Made by a program: the position numbers and the translations under genes | Part shown: piece after piece, positions 16,783-24,635 of the stretch | Layout: each line of letters starts with the position of its first letter | How positions within the stretch are numbered: position 1 is the stretch's first letter | The notes under the pieces: model-generated | The model's input: the letters and a program-made list of their open reading frames with translations, nothing else | Told to the model about the DNA's origin: nothing | Database searches by the model: none | Source of the DNA: GWB1-38-13 sp964488535 | Lineage (GTDB): Bacteria; Patescibacteriota; Microgenomatia; UBA8517 | Reading direction: 5' to 3' | Length of the DNA: 64,000 bases | NCBI GenBank assembly: GCA_964488535.1 | Contig: CAZAUT010000001.1 | Location: 29,645-93,644, forward strand

Positions 16783-18195
16783 ATGACAAATTCATTTGTT
16801 TCCCTTTACTTTACCTCGGACAAACTTCTTTTATTGAAACTTGCGTCGTCGGGGAAAAAAGTTGAACTTCGGGCTGAGATTAGCCTGCCACAGGGGATTA
16901 TTAAAAATCATAGGATTTCCGATATCAAGTCTCTTTCTGTGATATTAAAGCGTGTCTGGCAAAAGCTGAAAATCAAAGAAAAGTCGGTTGGCATAGTTAT
17001 ACCGGAATTTTCAACCTTTACCAAGGCTATAGATTTACCAAAAATTGATATTTCCGAACTGGACGAGGCGGTAAAGTGGCAATCCGAAGAATATTTTCCT
17101 TTGGATAAAAACGAAATGATTGTTGATTGGAAAATTATTTCGGAATCGGAAGGCGGGTACCGGATACTTGCGGTTGCAGTTAACTCTCAATTATTAAAAG
17201 ACTATGTTACTGCTGCAGATCAGGCAGGAATTTTTCCGATGATTGTGGAAACGCCCTCAATATCTCTTGTGCGTGCTGCCGGTGAGGACGAAAAAGTAAA
17301 ATTGGTGATATATTTTTCCTACGACGAGGCAATTATCACCCTTTCAAAAGGGAGTGAGATTTTAACCAGTTCCGTATTAGAGACGGGTTTTAATGCACAG
17401 GCGCTTCTGGCAACAATAGGAAGAATAATTCGGCATTTTGAAGACGTGGGTATATCAAAAATATATGTGGGAGGAATGCCTTCGGATGGAAGCTATCTTC
17501 CTTATATTGCGGATAATCTTAAGCTTCCCATGCAAAAACTTGAATATAAAGTCGAAGGATTGTCGGCTTCCGAGATGCAGAAGTATATGATACCTCTCTC
17601 ACTGCAATTTAAAAACCCTTCCGTTCCGGCTAGTACAAAAACGATTAATCTTCTGCCACAGGAGACTGTTGATAAATATAAAGGAAAAAAGCGAGGTGTT
17701 CAGGTGTGGGGGGTATTGCTTATTGTTACCTTGATTATGGTCGGTTGTCTGATGGCACTTACGGGTACCTATTTTTATATCGTTCAGGGTCTTTCGAAAT
17801 ACAACGGTTTGAATACTTTGTCCGACACGTCCTATCAGAAGAGTAAGACCGCATCGGATATTATAAAAAACGTCAATACCGTTTCCGAGCGAACTATTAA
17901 GATTGATTCAATCAGCGTCTTTCCTCAGGAGATTTTGAATATGATTTATGCCAAGAAACCCGAAAATATCGCCATAATCAATTATAAAATCGATTTTGAG
18001 GAGGGAAAAATTAGGATCATGGGTGTGTCGGCAGGCAGAGACGACCTTTTTTTGTTCAAAAAAAATCTTGAGGATTGCGGAGAATTTCAGAACATTGATC
18101 TTCCTCTGACGAGTTTTGAACAGGGGGAGAATATTGAGTTTGAGATGTCTTTCGAGTGTCGGAAACTGGTACCGTCCCAAACGAAAACCAAATAA
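16783..18195 (+). CDS. pilM: PilM-PilN fusion protein
   Basis: A 470-residue product joining two pilus alignment proteins. Residues about 1-285 are PilM-like, of the actin/FtsA fold: the start TNSFVSLYFTSDKLLLLKL, IDLPKIDISELDEAVKWQSEEYFP and VETPSISLVRA. A TINLLPQE motif, the usual PilN N-terminus, comes at about 286, then a membrane helix at about 305-333 and a PilN-type periplasmic domain. Separate PilM and PilN proteins bind each other through exactly this INLLP region, so the fusion links two known partners. pilO follows one base after the stop. Confidence 0.9.
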   Translation: MTNSFVSLYFTSDKLLLLKLASSGKKVELRAEISLPQGIIKNHRISDIKSLSVILKRVWQKLKIKEKSVGIVIPEFSTFTKAIDLPKIDISELDEAVKWQSEEYFPLDKNEMIVDWKIISESEGGYRILAVAVNSQLLKDYVTAADQAGIFPMIVETPSISLVRAAGEDEKVKLVIYFSYDEAIITLSKGSEILTSSVLETGFNAQALLATIGRIIRHFEDVGISKIYVGGMPSDGSYLPYIADNLKLPMQKLEYKVEGLSASEMQKYMIPLSLQFKNPSVPASTKTINLLPQETVDKYKGKKRGVQVWGVLLIVTLIMVGCLMALTGTYFYIVQGLSKYNGLNTLSDTSYQKSKTASDIIKNVNTVSERTIKIDSISVFPQEILNMIYAKKPENIAIINYKIDFEEGKIRIMGVSAGRDDLFLFKKNLEDCGEFQNIDLPLTSFEQGENIEFEMSFECRKLVPSQTKTK

Positions 18196-18196
18196 C

Positions 18197-18823
18197 ATGG
18201 AAAACAAAAACACAAAACAAAATTCTTTATCCGAAAAAGTCAATAATGCCGATAATGATCAACGCATGAAAAACGGAGATGAAAAACCTGCCGGAAAGTC
18301 CGTAAAAATTAAACCGTGGATATTTCTTTTAGTCGGAAACATTTTGATGCTGGGTGTTATGATCTTTTTTATTGTCGATCTTCCCAAAAAAGCACTAGAG
18401 CTTAAAAATGCCAGGAACGATGAGCAGAAGGTGGTAGAAAGCAAAAAAGTCGATGTCACTGGTTTGGAGTATCAACCTACAAAAGAAAGTGTCGATAAAC
18501 TTATCAGTTTTTATCCGGAAGAGGAGGGCGTAATCGAATTTATAAAAAGGATGGAAAAACTTCAGACTGAAGGTGTTATTCGTAATTTTTCATTGGTAAG
18601 TGAAAACGCCGTGAAGGACAGAACAGGCACTTACGGAATTCCATTTATTGCGGAGTTTGGAGGAACGTGGGAAGATATTGGTTTATCGCTGACCAAGTTT
18701 CAGCAGCTTCCCTTTATGATTAGGGCAATTAATATTGAAGCCAAAATGCTTGGAAGTGAAACCGCTGACCTGAAGTTTGGAGGCTTTTTATATGTTTCGG
18801 AAAAACTTGCAAAAAACAGATAA
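18197..18823 (+). CDS. pilO: PilO-like pilus assembly protein
   Basis: A 208-residue bitopic protein: a basic cytoplasmic head of 40 residues, one membrane helix (41-60, WIFLLVGNILMLGVMIFFIV), a coiled-coil segment (PKKALELKNARNDEQKVVES), and a ferredoxin-like domain with SLVSENAVKDR and YGIPFIAEFGGTW. This is the PilO plan, and the position after pilM-pilN agrees. The frame opens upstream into pilM, but the ATG at 18197, one base after the pilM stop, is preferred. Confidence 0.85.
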   Translation: MENKNTKQNSLSEKVNNADNDQRMKNGDEKPAGKSVKIKPWIFLLVGNILMLGVMIFFIVDLPKKALELKNARNDEQKVVESKKVDVTGLEYQPTKESVDKLISFYPEEEGVIEFIKRMEKLQTEGVIRNFSLVSENAVKDRTGTYGIPFIAEFGGTWEDIGLSLTKFQQLPFMIRAINIEAKMLGSETADLKFGGFLYVSEKLAKNR

Positions 18824-19028
18824 TTTTTATTTTGCCTTCGGCGCCGTAATGATCGTTTGCGCTTTGTTTATAGTTTTTGTTTTTAAGACCATTTTTGAGT
18901 CTGTAAATACTGTAGCCGACATCGGGACGCAGTTTACCGAAGTCGAGTTGAAAATTAACAAGGAAAATCTGGATAAGGCACTGAAGATTGCCGAAGAAAA
19001 AAAAGTGATACACTTAGAAGTACGCTAG
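18792..19028 (+). CDS. Small membrane protein overlapping pilO
   Basis: A 78-residue protein from the ATG at 18792, overlapping the pilO end by 32 nt. It has one membrane helix (about 12-34, FYFAFGAVMIVCALFIVFVF) and a short charged exported tail (KINKENLDKALKIAEEKK). The overlap suggests translational coupling, and the plan is that of a minor inner-membrane part of the pilus machine. I do not recognise a named family. Confidence 0.7.
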   Translation: MFRKNLQKTDNFYFAFGAVMIVCALFIVFVFKTIFESVNTVADIGTQFTEVELKINKENLDKALKIAEEKKVIHLEVR

Positions 19029-19089
19029 TAAAGCAACATAGGTTTACGAATGCGTGCGGATGCAATGAATGCCTACCAAACAAATATCG

Positions 19090-19180
19090 TCCATTGTCCA
19101 TTTTCGACCTGCCATTGATTTAAATATTTAAATATTTCCAATTGAAAATAAATCAAAAATGGCAGATGGTAAATGGAAAA
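19090..19180. repeat. Large imperfect hairpin before the major pilin gene
   Basis: The arm at 19090-19121 (TCCATT...CCTGCCATTGATTT) is nearly complementary to 19150-19180 (AAATCAAAAATGGCAG...AAATGGA). AAATATTTAAATATTT, itself palindromic, forms the apex. It belongs to the same class of inverted short-unit repeats as the array at 16670. Confidence 0.6.
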
Positions 19181-19184
19181 TTAG

Positions 19185-19212
19185 TTGTAGATTGATTGAT
19201 TCGTATTATACT
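19185..19212 (+). promoter_or_regulatory. Promoter of the major pilin gene
   Basis: TTGTAG (19185-19190), 16 bp, TATACT (19207-19212). The ATG is 10 bases after the -10 box, leaving a leader of about 4 nt. Confidence 0.5.
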
Positions 19213-19222
19213 TAAACAGTAT

Positions 19223-19687
19223 ATGAATCTTAAAAGATTATACCCTGCCTTTACTTTAATTGAGCTTCTTATCGTTATGGCAATAATTGGAATACTGGCG
19301 ACTGTTGTTGTCGTTATTCTGAACCCTTCGACGATGTTGGCAAGAGCGCGCGATTCACAGAGGGAAACGGATATATATTCAATTGCCATGCTTGTCAGAC
19401 AGTATGCTTCTGACCACAGCGGAACTCTGCCCGATACGGACGGGGATCCGGAAACAAGTAATTTCCCGACGGTATTAACCTGTATCGGAACAGGAGCCGG
19501 ATGCTTCGATCTTGCATCAGCAGGAGACGACGACGAATCGATCGTACCCGATTATACAGCCTCTTTACCTAAAGATCCCAAAACCGGAAATGATAGTGAC
19601 ATCGGCTATGAAATTATGACGGATGAATATTTCCACATTACCGCTTCCGCTTCGGGGGAGACAAGAACTATAAGCGTGACAAAATGA
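19223..19687 (+). CDS. Type IV major pilin-like prepilin
   Basis: A 154-residue prepilin from the ATG at 19223. Leader MNLKRLYPA is followed by FTLIELLIVMAIIGILATVVVVIL, the standard N-methylated pilin helix with Glu at position 5. The residue before the cleavage point is Ala rather than Gly, which some prepilin peptidases accept. The mature domain resembles GspG/PilA pseudopilins, with a D-rich loop (DTDGDPE) and two cysteines (CIGTGAGC). Its own promoter and position after pilO suggest it is the main subunit, but this is an inference. Confidence 0.92.
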   Translation: MNLKRLYPAFTLIELLIVMAIIGILATVVVVILNPSTMLARARDSQRETDIYSIAMLVRQYASDHSGTLPDTDGDPETSNFPTVLTCIGTGAGCFDLASAGDDDESIVPDYTASLPKDPKTGNDSDIGYEIMTDEYFHITASASGETRTISVTK

Positions 19688-19700
19688 AACCTCTTGAAAT

Positions 19701-20429
19701 TTAAGGACCAACATACCATTCAAAGCCGGGAACTTTGTTTTCTCCATTCAGGAATCTTGCTAATTCTGCATGTCCGTTGTCATTGGAATTTGATACTACG
19801 GAGTTAATATCAATATATATTGGTTGTGAATCAGAACCCATATAAAATACACTTGGACCAATTTGAGGAAGACCAAATCCTGTATAGGGTCCGTTTAATT
19901 GTTCCCTAACTGCCTGATCAATCACAGCAATAGATTCAGTTTCACCTATTTGTCTTAGAATTTGCATGTAAGTTCTAATAATTCCAAGTGTTGGACGGGG
20001 ATCTTTTCCCGCGATTTTTGATTTTGCAAGCTGTGAAACTTCAAAAGGAACATTTCGGGCGGATTCACATTCTTGATAGAGAGCGATTTTTTCATTGTTA
20101 ACTGGTAACCCGGAAGTTGTATTTGGAATTAATCTCATTGAGGCAACAATTTCTCCATTTTTTTTAGCAACAAGTGGAATACAATATTCTTCATATAAAT
20201 CAATAAATGTGCCATCCGTTGAAAGTTTATCATCTGTAATGTAACCACGTTCGATATAGCGTTCTGTAACAACCCGTCTCCTTTCAAATCTATCTATAGG
20301 TGTTAACGCAATGCCACAACTTATATTTTGTGAACCAACTGTTTCCTCAACTTTTAAAGTGTTAATCAACTCTTCGGAAAGAGACAAAGGCTTTGATAAA
20401 GAAGTGTAAGGAACTTCGGCAATAGTCAT
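19701..20429 (-). CDS. LuxI/FeeM-like N-acyltransferase (GNAT fold)
   Basis: A 242-residue soluble protein with the layout of autoinducer synthases and N-acyl amino acid synthases: RYIERGYI in the first helix, DLYEEYCIPLVAKKNGEIVASMRLIP as the central strands (about 77-102), FEVSQLAK (129-136) where LuxI/FeeM have E-V/I-S-R-L, then GIIRTYMQILRQIGE as the pocket helix. Such enzymes move an acyl group from acyl-ACP or acyl-CoA to an amine. Here the substrate is unknown. It starts 2 nt after the ThiF-like gene, so the two are one operon and probably one pathway. Assignment rests on motifs only. Confidence 0.7.
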   Translation of the reverse strand: MTIAEVPYTSLSKPLSLSEELINTLKVEETVGSQNISCGIALTPIDRFERRRVVTERYIERGYITDDKLSTDGTFIDLYEEYCIPLVAKKNGEIVASMRLIPNTTSGLPVNNEKIALYQECESARNVPFEVSQLAKSKIAGKDPRPTLGIIRTYMQILRQIGETESIAVIDQAVREQLNGPYTGFGLPQIGPSVFYMGSDSQPIYIDINSVVSNSNDNGHAELARFLNGENKVPGFEWYVGP

Positions 20430-20431
20430 AT

Positions 20432-21319
20432 TTATTTTATTTCTTCAGACAAATGAATCCTGATCGGTACAGGCGCCTCTCTTACAGGTTTATTTAATAC
20501 TATATGCTTAACCATTTTAGCATGAAGTGCAGCCAATAGGGCTCCTCCAACATCCGATTGGGGAAGATGATCAAGTTCTCCGCTTAATATTATTTTTGCC
20601 ACTTCCTGCATTTCAGGTGTAAGCCGTCTCATTAATGCAGTGAGCCTCTTTTTGTTGAAGAAACTATTACTATAAAAGTCAGCGGCTTCTTCTGTTGAAG
20701 AGAACTGTTGAAGACTTTTTCCGATTATCATTTGTGATACAATGGCCAACTGATTAAATGACATAAAATCATCAGGACTTACTTCTTTAGGTAAACCCAA
20801 TATATCTCTGAATCCAACAGCTTTATCTTTACGATAATCAAAATAATACGCAAGACAATCATCTCCCAAATCAAGACCCGTGACGACGGGTTTTCTAAGA
20901 GCTTTTGCGGCATCGTGGATTGCAAGTGTAATGTCCGGATGTGCAACGTCTACCATTTCAACAATCACGTCTGTTTGATTAACAATGTCCGAAACATTTT
21001 TCAAAGTAACTCCTTCTTGAATAATAATTGTTTTTACGTCAGGATTGACTGCGGTAATGTTTTTACCGAGAGCTTGAGCTTTATTCGCGCTCACATCGTG
21101 ATGAAAATAAAACTGTCTTCCAAGATTCCGACTACTTACAGTTCCGGGATCGGCAATCAATATTAAACCATCTTTTCCGGTACCAACACCTTCTCTTGCA
21201 AGATGTTGTGCGAGCGGACTTCCCGCCCCGGCTCCAAGTATTGCAATTCTGGTATTTGATAATTTTCCCAACTCAATTTCAGTGTGAAGTCCCAAAAAAC
21301 TTTGATATCTGTCCTTCAT
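20432..21319 (-). CDS. ThiF/E1-like adenylyltransferase
   Basis: A 295-residue protein of the ThiF/MoeB/E1 superfamily. It has the nucleotide-binding GAGAGSP (29-35), the adenylation motif SSRNLGRQF with Arg68, Lys80 in SANKAQAL, and VEMVD with Asp124. These are the ATP and catalytic positions of E1-like enzymes. The CxxC zinc knuckle and a clear catalytic Cys of full E1 enzymes are not seen, so it may adenylate a carboxylate without forming a thioester. TATAAT sequences upstream (21334-21346, minus) may be its promoter. Its partner is the acyltransferase-like gene 2 nt downstream. Confidence 0.85.
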   Translation of the reverse strand: MKDRYQSFLGLHTEIELGKLSNTRIAILGAGAGSPLAQHLAREGVGTGKDGLILIADPGTVSSRNLGRQFYFHHDVSANKAQALGKNITAVNPDVKTIIIQEGVTLKNVSDIVNQTDVIVEMVDVAHPDITLAIHDAAKALRKPVVTGLDLGDDCLAYYFDYRKDKAVGFRDILGLPKEVSPDDFMSFNQLAIVSQMIIGKSLQQFSSTEEAADFYSNSFFNKKRLTALMRRLTPEMQEVAKIILSGELDHLPQSDVGGALLAALHAKMVKHIVLNKPVREAPVPIRIHLSEEIK

Positions 21320-21405
21320 GTTTGTAGCTAAATATTATATATTATACTAGAGGATATAACAATTAATTCCTTAATTTTGCTTGTTTATTGTGATAGCATT
21401 AAATA

Positions 21406-22997
21406 ATGGTTTATTCGTATCTTTTTGGATTTATTTTAATTCTTAATACGGTGTTGGCATTTTTTGTTCTAATTAAGAATGTTAAAAGTCAAATAAACTT
21501 GTTTTTTTCACTTTTTGTATTAGCTGTTGTTTTATGGATGTCATCCAATTTTCTTTCAAATAGATATTCGGACTACAACACCGCGTTTTTGTTTAATAAA
21601 TTGATTTTCATTATTTCACCCTATATTAGTTATTTTTTACTTTGTTTTTCTTTAGTTTTTCCAAATGAAACAAAAAAAATTTCAAGGAAAACTTTGGTTT
21701 TATTGCTTCTGCCAATTATTTTATCGAATATATTAACGATTTGTAATTTGGTAATACATAATATTGAGTTTTTGCCAAAAGGAGGTACAGGTGTCGTATT
21801 TTCGACAGGAATAGCTTTTTTTGGTTTTCAATTTTTGTTGTATCTGATTGCCTCAATTATCGTTTTAATAAAAAAGTATATTATTTCCCGAGGAATGGAN
21901 NNNNNNNNNTAAGAATGCAATACATATTATTAGGAATCGGGGTGTTAACGGTTTTTGGATCTGTAACAAATTTAATAATTCCACTTATATTTAACAATTT
22001 TAATGCAAGCGATTTGGGTCCGCTGCTAAGTCTTTTTGTTTTTGCTTTTACTGCATATTCAATTTTACAGCATAAATTATTCGATATTAAGATTATTGCT
22101 ACACAGGGGTTAACGTTAATAATGGTAATTGCTTTACTCGCAAAGACGGTTTTATCGCAATCATCCCCTGAATTGATATTAAATCTCTCTCTTTTTTTGA
22201 TGATGCTGGTGTTTGGACTATTGTTGGTAAAAAGTGTATTAAATGAAGTCAAACAGCGTGAACAGCTTGAAATTTTAAATCAAAAACTGAAAGAACTTGA
22301 TAAACAAAAAGATGAATTCGTCTCTATGGCTGCACACGAACTAAGATCTCCGTTAACGGCTATTAAAGGATATGTTTCAATGGTTGTTGAGGGTGACACC
22401 GGGGATATTCCCGAAAAGGCTCGGCAGTATTTGGCCGATTCGCTTGCGGTAACGGATCGCCTTGTCCGCCTTGTCAACAATATGCTTAATGTTTCCAGGA
22501 TTGAGGAGGGGAGGATTGTTTACCAAATGGAAGAAACTTCATTAATCCGTGCCGTACAGGAGATATATAATTCCTCGAGAGTAGAGGCTGAAAGAAAAGG
22601 TTTGAAATTTGAGGCTAAAATCCCCAATGGTCTTGATGATACGGTAAAAGTGGACCCCGATAGAATTCGTGAAGTGATTGGAAATTTGGTAAGTAATGCC
22701 ATCAAGTTTACCGAAAAAGGAAAAGTGTCCATAATCATGACCAATCCCGACAGAAATTTTGTCAGAGTTGAGGTTATTGACACGGGACCCGGGATATCCA
22801 AGGAAGAGCAGGAGCGTCTTTTCCAGAAGTTTTACCGTGCAGAATCAACGGCCGGAAAAACTTTTGGGACCGGCTTGGGCCTTTACATAACAGGGCTTTT
22901 AATCGAGAAGTTTGGAGGAAAGATCGGGCTAACATCGCAGCTGGACAAAGGCAGTAATTTCTGGTTTGAGCTGCCTATTGCCAAAAAGGGTATATAA
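21406..22997 (+). CDS. 7TM sensor histidine kinase, interrupted by an assembly gap
   Basis: Two open frames, 21406-21899 and 21910-22997, belong to one gene split by 10 N (21900-21909). The N-terminal part has a run of membrane helices like the HisKA_7TM sensor domain, continuing after the gap (RMQYILLGIGVLTVFGSVTN). A coiled linker leads to the HisKA motif SMAAHELRSPLTAIKGY and a HATPase_c domain with GNLVSNAIKFTEKG, DTGPGISKEE and GTGLGLYI. The frames on the two sides differ, so 10 N is a placeholder and not the true gap length. A response regulator follows 7 nt after the stop. Confidence 0.9.
21900..21909. other. Assembly gap (10 N)
   Basis: A run of ten undetermined bases inside the histidine kinase gene. 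The reading frame changes across it. Confidence 1.
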
Positions 22998-22998
22998 T
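22993..22998 (+). promoter_or_regulatory. -10 box directly before the first response regulator
   Basis: TATAAT at 22993-22998, six bases before the ATG at 23005 and overlapping the end of the kinase gene. It fits leaderless transcription, though no -35 box is convincing. Confidence 0.4.
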
Positions 22999-23004
22999 AT
23001 AATC

Positions 23005-23424
23005 ATGACAAACGGTTCATTTCAGGCTGATTCCTCTGTCTCTCCGGATAATGCGGACAGAAAGACCATTCTTCTTATCGAAGACGACCCATTTTTGGTC
23101 GGGATGTATAAAGAAAAGCTTATAAGCGAAGGTTTTGATGTAGTTATCGCTGCGGACGGGCTTGAAGGTTTGAGTAAGGCTTCCAGTCAAAAGGTTGATA
23201 TGATTCTTCTTGATATCTTGATTCCAAAGCTGTCCGGGATCGATCTTCTTGCCCGCCTGCGTCAGGATGAAAAAGGTAAAAATATTCCTGTTATTGCCTT
23301 GACAAATTTAAGCGGGGCCGAAGATGAGGGTAAAATCAGGGGTTATGGAGTTAAGGAATATCTGGTTAAATCAAATTACACTCCGGGTCAGGTGGTAGAC
23401 ATCATCCGCAAACACCTCCCATAG
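23005..23424 (+). CDS. Single-domain response regulator (CheY-like)
   Basis: A 139-residue receiver domain with a short Ser/Asp-rich head. Conserved residues are the acidic pair in LLIEDDPF, the phospho-acceptor Asp in MILLDILIP, Thr in IALTNLS and Lys in YLVKSN. There is no output domain, so it would act through protein contact. It follows the histidine kinase directly and is its likely partner. The frame opens 13 codons upstream, but the ATG at 23005 gives the normal N-terminus. Confidence 0.92.
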   Translation: MTNGSFQADSSVSPDNADRKTILLIEDDPFLVGMYKEKLISEGFDVVIAADGLEGLSKASSQKVDMILLDILIPKLSGIDLLARLRQDEKGKNIPVIALTNLSGAEDEGKIRGYGVKEYLVKSNYTPGQVVDIIRKHLP

Positions 23425-23480
23425 ACCAAATTTTCTGATTTTCAATTTTCCATTTTCTGCGTACTACATTCTACATGAAG

Positions 23481-24104
23481 CTATTTCGGTCTTGTGAGGA
23501 CAAATACCAATCCCAGAATGGCGACCAGCGCCAAAGCAGATGCAAGCCCTGCTCTTTTTAAGCCTGTCAGAAGACGGTCCCTTATCGACGATTTTTCCTG
23601 TTCCGGAGCCTGTGTCGGTTCTTCGGTGTCTGATTTTTCTTCGTCGTTACCGTCTTCATCGTCTTCACCATTTCCGTTGTCGTTTGTCACATCCTCCTCC
23701 AGAAATCTTATTGTTTTAATACTACCCTTCATCACTACTTTACCCTCCGGGGTTTTTACGTTTGGATTTTGTTCCGTTGTAACAAAAAGACTGGCAAATG
23801 ATGTTTTAACGCCATATTCCCCTTTTCCCAGGCCGACAGACCCAACTTTGACAGGCGTCCCTCCCGTTTCGGGATTTGCCCAAAGAATGTATGAAAAGAT
23901 TGTTTCATCTACAGGAAATATTATGTTTCTGCAGGAAAGAATTACTTTGTAAACACCGTTTTGCATCCGAAGAGACGCTGCAAAACATTTGTAATCATTG
24001 CCGTCCGTACTCCGAAGCTCGAAGGTTCCCTCGGATGCGGATACTGTCCTGAGGAAGACAAACAAAAAAACAAAAGAAAGAAAAAGCTTCAAAATAGCTT
24101 TCAT
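23481..24104 (-). CDS. Exported, C-terminally anchored surface protein
   Basis: A 207-residue protein with a signal peptide (MKAILKLFLSFVFLFVFLRTVSAS), a beta-rich domain of about 110 residues, an Asp/Glu/Asn-rich linker (about 142-170) and a C-terminal membrane helix (LASALALVAILGLVFVLTRP). This plan is typical of cell-surface proteins held in the membrane by their C-terminus. Two cysteines in the domain may pair. No known domain is recognised. Confidence 0.75.
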   Translation of the reverse strand: MKAILKLFLSFVFLFVFLRTVSASEGTFELRSTDGNDYKCFAASLRMQNGVYKVILSCRNIIFPVDETIFSYILWANPETGGTPVKVGSVGLGKGEYGVKTSFASLFVTTEQNPNVKTPEGKVVMKGSIKTIRFLEEDVTNDNGNGEDDEDGNDEEKSDTEEPTQAPEQEKSSIRDRLLTGLKRAGLASALALVAILGLVFVLTRPK

Positions 24105-24200
24105 TAGCTGTAATTATATTTATTTTTGATTGTGTGCACAATAGCAACTTTGCGTTTGAAATAGTGGAGGCTCTTGCATTAATATGATGTATACACGACT

Positions 24201-24617
24201 ATGGATTCAAACACTACACCAGGTGACGCAAAGGACAAGATCGATATAAAAAATATCCCGACAATTCTTTTAGTGGAAGACGATCCTGTATTGTCAAAAA
24301 TGTATTCGGAGAAATTCAAATTTGAGGGTTTTAATGTTTTAACCGCTCCCAACGGTGAAGACGGGCTAAGACTTGCGTTATCCGAAAAAATAGATATGAT
24401 ATTATTGGATTTAATGCTTCCGCGCCTTTCGGGAACGGAACTTCTTACCAAACTCCGCGAGGACGCAAAAGGAAAAAACATTAAAGTGATTGTCTTGACA
24501 AACCTTGCCGAACAGGAGGAAAAAAACAAAACCGCCAGTCTTGGAGTGGTTGATTACCTGATTAAAGCTATGCAGACACCTGAGGAAGTTGTGAAAAAAG
24601 TTAAAGCCCATCTGTAA
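24201..24617 (+). CDS. Second single-domain response regulator
   Basis: A 138-residue receiver domain closely related to the one at 23005: LLVEDDPVLSKMYSEKFKFEGF, the Asp in MILLDLMLP, Thr in IVLTNLA and Lys in YLIKAM. No output domain. The similarity suggests a local duplication, now separated by a surface-protein gene on the other strand. TATACA five bases before the ATG may be its -10 box. Confidence 0.92.
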   Translation: MDSNTTPGDAKDKIDIKNIPTILLVEDDPVLSKMYSEKFKFEGFNVLTAPNGEDGLRLALSEKIDMILLDLMLPRLSGTELLTKLREDAKGKNIKVIVLTNLAEQEEKNKTASLGVVDYLIKAMQTPEEVVKKVKAHL

Positions 24618-24635
24618 CCTTCCGTAAATCCTCGG

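Noticed and set aside
23494..23952. A 152-residue plus-strand open frame rich in Ser
   Set aside because: It is antisense to the exported surface protein; the Ser run mirrors the Asp/Glu linker of the real gene.
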